A model generated the notes under the pieces. That model did no database searches and had not been told where the DNA came from. It worked only from the letters and a program-made list of their open reading frames with translations. Both the position numbers and the translations under genes were made by a program. Source: Gymnorhina tibicen (lineage: Eukaryota > Chordata > Aves > Passeriformes > Artamidae). Taken from it: a stretch of DNA of 64,000 nt. This document shows, piece by piece, positions 26,948-36,679 of this stretch. The stretch spans positions 930,001 through 994,000 of the forward strand of contig VXAZ01003263.1 of assembly GCA_013399875.1 (NCBI GenBank), given 5' to 3'. The number at the start of each line of letters is the position of its first letter. The stretch's first letter is position 1.

Positions 26948-26968
26948 AAAAAAAAAAAAAAAAAAAAG
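26948..26968. repeat. Poly(A) run, 21 bases
   Basis: An uninterrupted A run followed by ggagg and more A. A second run of 17 A lies at 26535-26551. No retroposed sequence was recognised immediately upstream of either. Confidence 0.95.
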
Positions 26969-29900
26969 GAGGAAAAAATTAAGATAACATAATTCTGAAG
27001 TTTGAATGCATGTCCCAGCCCCAGCTCCCGCCTCCTGGTCTCACCAGGCTCAGTCAGATGTACAAGCACAGTATGCACTCCTGACCTTGCCACATCTCAA
27101 CAAGCATGTAATTAAAGGGTGCTGCACCTCTGTCTTCTCCCAAAACCTGACATCCAGCCTGAACCAGCCTACAGTCATTTCACTGGCTCTGCAACACCTC
27201 AGGTGCTGCTGACCTGAGCATATCCTAGTTCAGGGTGTGAGAGTCAAGCCACTGCACGCTGGCACCACTCTCCAACCTCAGGGTGACACCCTTTTTTCTC
27301 CAAAACTACTTTTTGGACTACCTTAAGGCTATCCATGTACGTGTATATACGTGCACACGCATGCATTCGCACACGGCAATTAGTGTAGTTCATTTTAAAC
27401 AATTAATATTTGTGAAACTGATTCCTGTTCTACAATCCCAGCTGAGACTATCTGCTAACACAAGTCTTAATACTAATGGGTCTCTGGACACACACATATC
27501 CCTCTGCCAGCAGCAACCAGACTAAACCCACTGATACAGTGAACAAGCAACTCACAGCTGCTAAATGACACTGAAACTATCGTGTTGTTACAACAATTCC
27601 TCATTCTAACACACATGAGTTTACAAAAAAAAAAAATCTGTATTTTTACTTCACTTTATAAAAATCTTGTGTATTTATTAACAACACACTCTGAAGGGCA
27701 ATTCTTTTGGAAGAACATCTTTCCAATTATCTTGCTGTAGGCTATGGGATTGTGTTCAAATTAACACAAACTCAGCAGTGGACACTTGTAAGCATGAAAC
27801 ACAACAACAGCTGTATACGTGTTAATCACAACAGTGCAACTGCTCCCTTTCAGGGGCCTCTGTAACATGACTATTTGATTTTCAAATATAAATCATAAAT
27901 AGTTGGCTTCACTCTTGAATTAAGAGAATACTCTGCAGAGTCTCCATTCAATGGCAAAGGCTTAATGAAGAGCTGATGGTGCTACACAGCAAAATATAGC
28001 AGAAGCCAAAGTTTGCCACTGTATATCCAATGCAGTTTGCTGCCTTCAAAAAGGAGTACAACAAATGCATTATGCTGCAGAATGACAAAGGGAATCTACC
28101 CACCAAAGTAAAATCTTCTTTGTTTTCTTGAAGACAATGTCAAAGCATATTCTCCAAGTAATTTTAATGCCTAAGGGAAAAATGTTGCTTTTTTTCTCTA
28201 TTGGTAATTTATTGGAGGTATGGGAAAGTTGTGTTTCAATAGGAAAACACCCATAAAATCGTAATTAATGTTACTGTATCTTTTCATTTAATAAAAGTAT
28301 GATTTTATATAACATATTCTACATATAGAACGAATTCTAACTCCTCTACTCAGTGGTAAGAAGTTAAACTGTAACTAAGAATTAGCAGCTTAAATGAAAC
28401 TTAGGTCAGTAAGTGCAATCACATTTCAAATGGCGCTGGAGTGATGTACAGAGCAACTGTTACATACTAATGGAGAACACTGGTCTTTAAAAAGCCTTGT
28501 TTCACCTTCCAATAGCAAAGGGTCAATAAAACTCACTACTTAATTAGACTAGAGTATTCTGATGAGCATATATATATAATTATTAGACATTATTAGTACT
28601 ACTCATCTGTTCAGACACAGGCCACAAGTCATGTCATCTAAGCATCAAGGCACTGTTCATCCACATGTTCAGTGTGCTGTGTAACTTCACCTAGCAAATG
28701 AGTAAGATTCAACATCCAAGCCAAAATGTAGTTATGCAACGCACTTAGCTAAAGTATTAAAATAATTGTTACTTCATACTACAGTACAATCACCATGATT
28801 TCGTACTGCATGAACACCACAGGGTTCTTGGCAGAAATTTCCATTGTAAGTTCATATTAACATTATGACTCTTTACACACACTCCAGTTTAAACAGGACA
28901 AGCAGACACATTAATTGTCCATACTATCAATAGAGGCGGTCAAGAAATGGGTTTAAACATCGTGATGCCCCTTTAATTGCATAAAGTCAACAGGATCATA
29001 AAGATGGAAGCCACAACATCAGATGCACCCAACCCCAAGCTGCAGTCATGCTCATAACCCAAAGTATAGAAAGGGACTGGTGGCTGGGATCCGAACAGAA
29101 CAGAGGCAATATATTCTTCTCAAACAACAAATAAAGAAATGCAACTACTATTGCTACAGCCCAGTATTTTTAGTATCACTTAAAATAAATACAAATATGC
29201 ACAGGAAAAGCGGCTCAAGAAAGCAGCATAAAAGGCCTGTGGACCTTTACCTTCAAAAACTGTCACATACCCATTGTGGAATTAAACTTGCTTTCAGTTA
29301 AGCTAGCAGAAGCAATTTTGTATTTCTACAGAATTACTAAACATTAGTAACTATAATTTATAAATCTCTGTCTAGGACAAAATCTCTACACATGAAGAAA
29401 ACTGGTAAGAAACTGATGTTTTCTGAATGAACACCCTTCTTTGACTGCTTCTAGCCTTTACACAGCCCTAACTTTGGGGGACTTCCTGTAATTGTAAAAC
29501 AAAATACTATCAGTCATCCTTAATGCAATTCCATTACATTAATGACCAGAGAGCAACAAAAAAAGCGCCTTTAAAATATTCTCTTGTCTGCTGAAAAAAA
29601 GAAGAATAACCTAAACCCCGTTTTTCAAATTTGTATGCTTGTTTCAGTATCATTAAAATGACAGGTTTTGTACTGACAGGAAGGCTGCTATTCCTATGTA
29701 CAGCCGTAGTCCCAATGTTTTTGTTTAATTTCAACCAACTTGTCCAAGTAGGCCATTTGGTAGAAACCTATAAATGGCACCCAGGGGGTCTGGGTTCTTG
29801 CTGTAAAGAGGTCAGCTATTTCCTCCTAACTAAAAATAGGCAAGATGAGGGAGGGGAAGAGGGAGTGGAGTTTTAATTTAGCAGCTGAAAAAAAGTTTAC

Positions 29901-30795
29901 AAAATTACTTCCATCTTGCCTCATAATGAAGATTATGAAAAAAAGAAGCTGTCCCAAGAGTAACAAACCTGGATCGCTTTATAGGCAGGCTGGTGTACAT
30001 AATCTAAAATACTAGGAATTAAAAGAGCAGTAGTAAAGTGAATCCAGGATATGGATCACATTATGACGCCCACCCCTCCTTGGGCAGAGCAGACAGATTT
30101 ACCAGCAGCCGTGCTGCCAGGTGTTAACAACTCTTCTCTCTCCCACTAGCTGAGATCACACTGTGGTCGAGCAGATAAGGCACTACAATCAGCTGCTGTT
30201 CCCCTGAGTCAGTTTTTTCCAGCATTTACCCTCCTGGCTTTTTGTCTCCCTCACTTACATTACAACCTGTTTAGGGTGAGAACCACGGTCTACAATATTC
30301 CCCAAATGGCCCTGATTTGAATGGGGGCCCCTTGGCACTACTAAAATACAAACAGCATCAGTTTAATACAGCATGAATTCTAACTCTGGACTCTTAGCAG
30401 CAGCAAAGAGCAAGGGCTAGCGGCACTGAAGCATGCACCAACCCCGCTACCTGTGGCAATTGCCTGGCAACCTAAACCTAAAACCTGGGATGGCTTTTCC
30501 AGCCTTATTTCCACAACAAACCAAATTCAGCATGTTGCTAAATCCTTAGCGTATCACACTGCCGACTTAGCTACTGAGAAATAAGATCCCATCCACACTG
30601 AGAGACATTCTTCTCTACTCCTTCCAAGCAAAGGGATGACAGGCCTTTAACAGCTGCTGCTGCCAGAGGAAGACTCTCCATTCAGGAAGCTCTTCCAGGA
30701 GCCATGGCAAATTAGACATATCAAGTGGACAGCACATCTACTTCTGGCCCCCGTCATCACAAAAATGAGAAAAGCCCATCTGACAATCAATGACA

Positions 30796-31028
30796 GGACC
30801 AAAACAGCATGAAACTGAATCAGGGGAGGTTTAGGTTAGATACCAGGCAAAGGTTTTTCACCCCGAGGGTGTCTGGGCACTGGAACAGGCTCCCCAGGGA
30901 AGAGATCACAGCACCAAGCCTGAAAGAGTTCAAAACATAGTGGGATTCTTGGGGCTGTCCTGCACAGGGCCAGGAGTTGGACTCAGTCCTGGTGGGTCCA
31001 TTCTAACTCAGCATATTCTATGATTCGG
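30796..31028 (+). mobile_element. CR1 LINE fragment, 3' end
   Basis: Plus-oriented CR1: the ORF2 end (ggtgtctgggcactggaaca, then ggctccccaggg) followed by the 3' untranslated region (ctgtcctgcacagggcc) and tail (atattctatgattcgg). It is the left arm of an inverted CR1 pair whose right arm is at 31398-32135. Confidence 0.93.
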
Positions 31029-31258
31029 TGAAAACTGGGCAAACTGGTGGAGCAGAAATCTGACAATTCCAGGTGCCCGTTCCCTAGCAATGTTTTAACT
31101 TAATTTTGCTCTTTAGCTACGTATTATAGAGAATATCTGCAATCATTTAAAAAAAAGCAGTAGCATAACTCACAGCAGTGACACAGCAGAGAACACTGGA
31201 GTCATCTTACTCAGTTGGGTGGGGGAAGGGCAGAGGATGTATTCAGATGACAACTTAC

Positions 31259-31369
31259 CTGCAGAAGGTTTTTTTATGTCTTAAGAGACCTGGACAGTTG
31301 TGTAGTTGCCAGTGTTTACATGTATGTGTAAGTTTTAATCCTCTTTGTTTCTGAGACATGGTTTTTCAT
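31259..31369 (-). other. Candidate non-coding internal exon, minus strand
   Basis: This 111-base interval on the minus strand has a long polypyrimidine tract (about 31371-31395) ending in AG at 31371/31370 and a perfect donor CTGCAG|GTAAGT at 31258. It lies 2.5 kb downstream of the putative first exon, on the same strand. All three frames contain stops. An ATG at its first base opens 17 codons (MKNHVSETKRIKTYTYM), so it would be a 5'UTR exon carrying upstream ATGs. It sits between two CR1 copies in opposite orientation. No known gene is recognised, and a chance combination of splice signals remains possible. Confidence 0.35.
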
Positions 31370-31397
31370 CTTAGGGGGAGGAAAAAAAAAAATCTTA

Positions 31398-32135
31398 AAA
31401 TCATAGAATATACTGAGTTGGAAGGGGCCTACAAGGATCATCGAGTTCAACTCCTGGCCCTGCACAGGACATCCCAAGAATCACCCCATGTGCCCAAGAG
31501 CATTGTCCAAATCCTTCTTGAATCCTGTCAGACTTGGTGCTGTGACCACTTCCCTGGGGAGACTGTTCCAGTGCCCAACCACCCTCTGAGTGGAAAGCCT
31601 TTTCTGAACATCCAACCTAAACCTGCCCAGACACAGCTTCAGGCCATTTCCTCAGGTCCTGTCACTGGTCACCACAGAGAAGAGATCAGTGCCTGCCCTT
31701 CTGCTTCCCCTTGTGAGGAAGCTGTAGACTGCAATAAGGTCTCCCCTCAGTCTTCTCTAATCTGAATAAGTCAAGTGCCCTCAGCCACCCCTCATATGGC
31801 TTCCTCTCAAGACCTGTCACACCTTCATGGTCCTCTTTTGGACACTCTCTAACAGCTGAATGTCTTTTGTATACTGTGGTGCCCACAACTGCCCCCAGCA
31901 CTTGAGGTGATGCTGCCCCAGTGCAGAGCAGAGTGGGACGATCCCCTCCCTTGCCCGGCTGGCGATGCTGTGCCTGATGCCCCCATAACACAGCTGACCC
32001 TCCTGGCTGCCAGGGCACTGCTATTTGAGCTCAACTTGCCATTGACCAGGACCCCCAGGTCCCTTTCCTGCCACTGCTTTCCAGCCTCTCATTCCCCAGT
32101 CTGTCTGTACATCCCGGGTTGCCCTGCCCTGGTTG
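31398..32135 (-). mobile_element. CR1 LINE fragment, about 740 bases
   Basis: Starts with the reversed tail (aaaatcatagaatatactga), runs through the 3' untranslated region and into ORF2 on the minus strand, ending near the segment tgtacatcccgggttgcc. Reading frames are broken by indels. Its first 110 bases or so are the reverse complement of the CR1 at 30796-31028, which belongs to the same or a close subfamily. The 3' tail adjoins a purine run on the plus strand that forms the pyrimidine tract of the candidate exon at 31259-31369. Confidence 0.94.
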
Positions 32136-33239
32136 TTGCGTAGCTCACTGAAGGTGTTAAGCACTGAGACGACTACAGCAGCTCTGCTGAAATCTCCACT
32201 GTTTTTACCATTATTACATGTAGCACAAGAGAGGTTTAACGCATTTTTAATGTGATAGCATCCTCCCCCTCTTGCATTCCTTTTTCCTCCCACCCCCTCT
32301 ACAAATCTTCTGTGGGAAAGCTTCCCTGTTTTACTATTGCTGTCGTTGAGATGTTGCAATTATTATCTGTTATTCTTTAAAAAAAAAGCCAAACAAAAAA
32401 ACCAACAATGCCAAAACACACACTAGGACAAATCCGGCTCTCTTTGCCAACAACATCTGCTATCACAGAATTAATATATTTAATTTAAAACCTGCCCAGT
32501 GTCTCTGTACATGACAGGACACTGACTGCAGGACAGGAAGAGGCCTAAACCCAGTTACGTCCAGTCACATGGTAGACAAGGTATATGATGTCAAACCTTA
32601 TATATGCCACATGAGCAGTCTTGGTTAAAAGACCACAAATAAATGGGGTAAGGAAGAAAGATATGACATTATATTTGTCAAGAGTAAAGACCTTGTATTT
32701 ATTACCTACAATGAAATCTCCCTCTGGCACAATACGTTTATTTTCATACTATTAGCCTAAAACACTAGTCTTGAAATTTTAACTTTACACTCCATTTTAT
32801 TTCAAATCACTCTTTTCAATGGAATATTTTAGGTTTCTGCAACATTATGCTGCAATATTTTCTTTTTTTGGAGGAGGCGGTGGGTGAGCCCCACCGAACA
32901 GCCCGCCTCCCCTCCCCCACCGCACACATCCACATCCACACTCCAAGGCTCGTGCGTCAGGAAGGGAGAAACGCCGTACGAATCCTCGTGGAGAACAGCA
33001 AAGAGGCATGTTAAGGCAACACATAAAGGGAAGCCTTTATTCCGTCTAAACGCCGACTTTGAGGAATAAATATGCGAGCCGAACTTTTAGGGTGTGGCTT
33101 GGTGTTTTTGCCCCTTGTTGCGCTGTGCAGGATGCCTGCCCCAGAACCCAACAACATATCATTAAATAGGTCAAGGGTCATTCGCTTTACATCACACCAC
33201 ACCAATATTCAGCCGCGCACCGAACCCATCTATCAGCCC
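32136..33239. other. Transition from AT-rich sequence to the CpG island
   Basis: An A/C-rich low-complexity run occurs at 32380-32405. GC and CpG rise from about 32870. No exon recognised. Confidence 0.7.
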
Positions 33240-33287
33240 CACCGCCGAGACTGAACGCGCACAACAAAATGGGGACCCTGCCCGGCC

Positions 33288-33288
33288 N
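33288..33288. other. Single ambiguous base
   Basis: One N in a GC-rich context (cccggccncg), consistent with low coverage or a collapsed position at the edge of the CpG island. Confidence 0.99.
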
Positions 33289-33714
33289 CGATGTAGGGGA
33301 GCGACCGGCCCCTCCGCCCGCTGCTGATTCAAGCCCTGGCGATGAATGGGATCCCCTCCCCCACCCAGGCTCTGCAAACTCCACACTGGAGCGTGAATAC
33401 CTCGCATTTCTCTCCCCCTCTCCCCGAGCATTTATTTTTTTTTAATAGCCCCCCCATACAGTAAAATACTGTCTCAGAAGTAGGGAGAAACTGGCCCCTC
33501 CCTTCCCCCACGCCCCGGGGTCGCTCTGCCCGGGGGCAGCTGCAAAACACCCGCCAAGGGCAAGGCAGCCCCACACACACACACATCATCTCAGCCCAAA
33601 GATAACACCCCCAAAACCCCCACACAGACCCCAAAACGTCCGGGTTCAAAAAACTTCGTCATAACAAGCGGCGACTGAGCGACCCCCTCCCCCCCGGGCG
33701 GGTCAGGCTGCAGA

Positions 33715-33779
33715 GGGGACGCCGGGGGGCAGTGGGCCCCGGGCTGGGCTGGGCTCGGGGGGCTGCACCGGGAAGGGGG
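33715..33779 (+). other. G-quadruplex-forming cluster
   Basis: Eight or nine runs of three or more G within 65 bases, most separated by loops of 2-5 bases, including ggggacgccggggggcagtg near the start and gggctgggctgggctc in the middle. It matches the G3+N1-7 quadruplex rule several times over. It lies just inside the putative first intron. Confidence 0.75.
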
Positions 33780-33878
33780 ACCGTAAGAAAAGGGGAAATT
33801 AAAAAAAAAAAAAAAATACGGGGGGAAAAGAAACCACAACAGGGTCCCCGGGATGAATAATCCGCCTCGGGAACTCAC

Positions 33879-34219
33879 CTCGCGGCGCAGCGGGCGTTAA
33901 AGGCACAGCTCCCGCTCCCGCGGGCGGGGAGAGCCCCAACTTCTGCGGGGGGCGGCGGCGCTGCTGCTGGCGGAGACTTTCCCTCACTTGCCGCGCATGG
34001 TGCAACTCCTCTTCCCCCGGGGTCCCGGCCAGCCTGCCAGGAGGCTGCGAATCCCCCCTCGCCGCCGCCGCACACGCCTCCTCCCCCCCTCCGCGCGCAC
34101 GGGCGGCACAAGGAAGTCCCGGAGAGTGGGAAGGGGGAAACGGAAAGTTTTGGGGCGGAATGGCGGTGAGGGGGGGCTAGCGGGGCCGGTGCGGGCGCGC
34201 GGCGGCGGCGGGAGCAGCG
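33879..34219 (-). other. Putative first exon (visible 3' part), minus strand, probably 5'UTR
   Basis: On the minus strand a close-to-consensus splice donor (CGAG|GTGAGT, intron starting at 33878) ends a GC-rich stretch that continues upstream into the gap. It lies in a CpG island, which fits exon 1 of a gene transcribed leftward. Between the gap and the donor the only ATG I see, at 33998, opens a reading frame of four codons (MRGK) and then stops, so this part is most likely 5' untranslated and the main start codon lies in a later exon or inside the gap. The exon length is unknown because its 5' end is in the Ns. I do not recognise the gene from this sequence. What is seen is the donor, the island and the absence of a long ATG frame; what is inferred is the transcript. 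Confidence 0.5.
33984..33998 (-). other. Minimal upstream ORF (4 codons) in putative 5'UTR
   Basis: An ATG in good context (A at -3) is followed by three codons and TGA, encoding MRGK. It ends about 105 bases before the predicted splice donor. If the exon is real, this short uORF would sit in the leader and could modulate initiation at the downstream start. An initiator in the gap could change this reading. Confidence 0.3.
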
Positions 34220-34644
34220 NNNNNNNNNNNNNNNNNNNNNNNNNNNNNNNNNNNNNNNNNNNNNNNNNNNNNNNNNNNNNNNNNNNNNNNNNNNNNNNNN
34301 NNNNNNNNNNNNNNNNNNNNNNNNNNNNNNNNNNNNNNNNNNNNNNNNNNNNNNNNNNNNNNNNNNNNNNNNNNNNNNNNNNNNNNNNNNNNNNNNNNNN
34401 NNNNNNNNNNNNNNNNNNNNNNNNNNNNNNNNNNNNNNNNNNNNNNNNNNNNNNNNNNNNNNNNNNNNNNNNNNNNNNNNNNNNNNNNNNNNNNNNNNNN
34501 NNNNNNNNNNNNNNNNNNNNNNNNNNNNNNNNNNNNNNNNNNNNNNNNNNNNNNNNNNNNNNNNNNNNNNNNNNNNNNNNNNNNNNNNNNNNNNNNNNNN
34601 NNNNNNNNNNNNNNNNNNNNNNNNNNNNNNNNNNNNNNNNNNNN
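34220..34644. other. Assembly gap (425 N)
   Basis: This is a run of undetermined bases in the middle of the CpG island, at the edge of a GGC-rich stretch (34199-34219). Extreme GC content is the usual reason for such gaps in short-read bird assemblies. The real length is unknown. The transcription start and any first-exon coding sequence of the leftward gene may be hidden here. Confidence 0.99.
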
Positions 34645-35839
34645 CCGTGAATCAGCACAAACGGGCTTTACTGGTTCTCGCTGAGGCGCGACACCCGCGG
34701 GCAGCAGCGCTGCGACTCTTTAGCCTCCAGCGCGCCCGTCCCACGCGTGTCCCCGTGTCCCGTCCGTGTCCCCCCCACCCCCGGGCGGATGATGCAACGC
34801 GGCTCCATGTGCTTCCCCTCCCCCGCCCCGCTCCCTTTTTTTGCGCCTGGCGGGTCACCCGGCGGCTGATTGATTCTCCTTTCGCGCTGCGCCGTCACCC
34901 GGCGCTGGAAAGTAAATAACAAGTTGACATCATTACCGCGCTCCGCAGGGCCCCGCGCGCCGCTACCGCACCGCCGCGAGTAGCTGCGCACGCCAATGCG
35001 CGCCGCGCCCAGCCCCCGGCGCAGCGCGGCGAGGCCGCTGCCCATCCATCCCCGCCCCGCTGGGACCGCACCCCCGGCACGACCGGGAGGGACCCGGCCG
35101 GTCGTTCGGCGCCTCCGGGATGTTTTTGACGGCCTTCTTGCCCCTTGCCCTCCCCCACCTCTCCCCACCCCCCGGCCTCATGGCTAATGTCATGCAAATA
35201 ATAAAGATTATCGGGATGTTGCCGGGGTGTCTGCCTCGGTGGGCTCATCCCGGTGACAGCCAGACTCGCGCGGCCCCAAAAGTCATATTTATTATTGGAG
35301 GTTTTTTCCATATGACCTTTCCACTCTTTTTCTCTTTTGGTCTTATTTTGACATTAAAGGGAATTTCATGCTTGTTATACATTTAGCCCAAAGCCTACAA
35401 ATGTGCTGTCACCCAGTGTTCTTATGGAAAAATATGACATCACCCAAGTCAGGACAACAAAGATCATTGCTACATACATTCATATATGTGTTGAAAGCAG
35501 AACTCTCGAAACACTGGGAAATGTTGTGGACTGATGTGATTCATTTTCATGTTCAGAGCCTCGAGACTGCAGTGCAAGGCCATCAGTGCTCAGACAGACA
35601 GGCAGACACGTGGCTCCCCTTCTAAGTAAGCTCCCATTCGTCTTATTTTTCTCCAAATGCAAAACCTACATTACGTTTTTATTACTCGGCAACGTAAACA
35701 AAAAACACCCTCCAGATTTGTAGCGACATGGCCCAGAATTTTTAGCTCCTGTACTTTTTTGTTTGTTTGCTTTCTTTTAAAGTGCTGTGGGCTTACAAAT
35801 GAGGTAAACTCATCAGACAATGGTCCTAAGTCAAGACTT

Positions 35840-36340
35840 GCAGAGCTTCCAAGGCGCGGCCGCCCAGCAAGGAAGCTGAGACCCTTCCCACTCCTTGTGC
35901 ACTCTGGGGAGAGCGATCGAGCTGTCCCTGCTGTGCTGGGTGCCGTCCTTGTCCCCACGCTGAGGAGGCGGCTCAGCACGGCCAGCGCTGCGGCAGGGAG
36001 GAGACGGGAGGGCTGCGTGCTGAGGCGGCACCGGGACTCCGGGGTGCCCTGCGCGGCAGGCTCCGGTGAGCGGGAGCACTGCAGGTCTGTCCTGGCAGCC
36101 CTCCCAGCCGTGTGTTGGGATTCTCACTGCTGAGGAGCAGCACGCGCTCATCCTACGCTGCCTGGCCATGGACCTACCGCAGTGTTCCAACCTCCGGCTG
36201 AGAAAGCCACCGTGTCCCAGCCAGGCACCGGACAGCTGGTCCCAGCCTGGCCAGGCCCGGCCACATGCTCTGCTGAGCGAGCAGGGACGCACAGGCAGGC
36301 AAGGAAATCTTGGTGGGGAACTGAAGGCGTTGTGATGGCA
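35840..36340. promoter_or_regulatory. Secondary GC/CpG-rich shore, possible minor promoter or enhancer
   Basis: About 500 bases with many CpGs, 0.6 kb to the right of the main island and separated from it by AT-rich sequence. A donor-like ctccg|gtgagcgg occurs on the plus strand at 36064/36065. Open frames exist on both strands but contain no recognisable domain. A smaller GC patch follows at 36480-36640. Confidence 0.4.
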
Positions 36341-36679
36341 AGGAAATTAAATTGCAACTTCATACGGATATGAGGAAGTGACTTTTCCTCTTTTCTAACT
36401 GGGCACAGCCCCTGCTGCCCAGGGACTCTGTTTCTGATGGAGTTTAAGTCAGTCCTTCAGGGAGCAGGACAAACAGGAGAGGGCAAGTCTGGAGGGCTGC
36501 ATCCGCCTGCCCCTCGCTTTCTGAACTGATGCTGTGGCCGGTCCGAATCCCCTGTTTGTGTACAGCTGTGTCTCGGGGCCGCCACGGTCCTGGCCACGCC
36601 GGGAAGCCAGGCAGCGTGCAGCCACCCCCGGGGAGACTGGGTTAAATATTGGTGTAATGCTTGCCGAGAGCTTCAAATG

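Larger units (their letters stand above)
17567..30795. other. AT-rich, possible long intron, few landmarks
   Basis: 13 kb with the G/T tract, the TC repeat, two poly(A) runs, the TEAD-like hairpin and the minus-strand exon candidates at 23518-23884 and 25740-25819. A minus-strand donor also occurs at about 18612 (TTGAAG|GTAAGAA), but the sequence upstream of it has stops in all frames. No recognised coding sequence. Confidence 0.65.
33240..35260. promoter_or_regulatory. CpG-island promoter region
   Basis: This is a 2 kb block of very high GC with CpG at near-expected frequency, inside an otherwise AT-rich, CpG-poor window. CpG islands of this size normally mark promoters of widely expressed or developmental genes. 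The only strong splice donor inside it is on the minus strand (33878/33879), so the best-supported transcript runs leftward. The right part (34645-35260), beyond the gap, carries motif matches that are suggestive only: TGATTGAT (PBX/HOX-like, about 34866), TGATGCAA (ATF4/CEBP-like, about 34788), TGACATCA (CRE-like, about 34925) and ATGCAAAT (POU octamer, 35192-35199). The transcription start cannot be placed because it may lie inside the gap. The gene is not identified. Confidence 0.85.

Noticed and set aside
26535..26968. Poly(A) runs as tails of processed pseudogenes
   Set aside because: No recognisable coding or 3'UTR sequence lies upstream, and no flanking target-site duplication was seen.
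33984..34658. Long minus- and plus-strand frames spanning the assembly gap
   Set aside because: Two thirds of each frame is N, so it is open only because unknown bases cannot make stops. No real coding evidence.
35657..36292. Frames of about 155 codons on both strands next to the CpG island
   Set aside because: Composition effect of GC-rich sequence. No motifs, no supporting splice structure.
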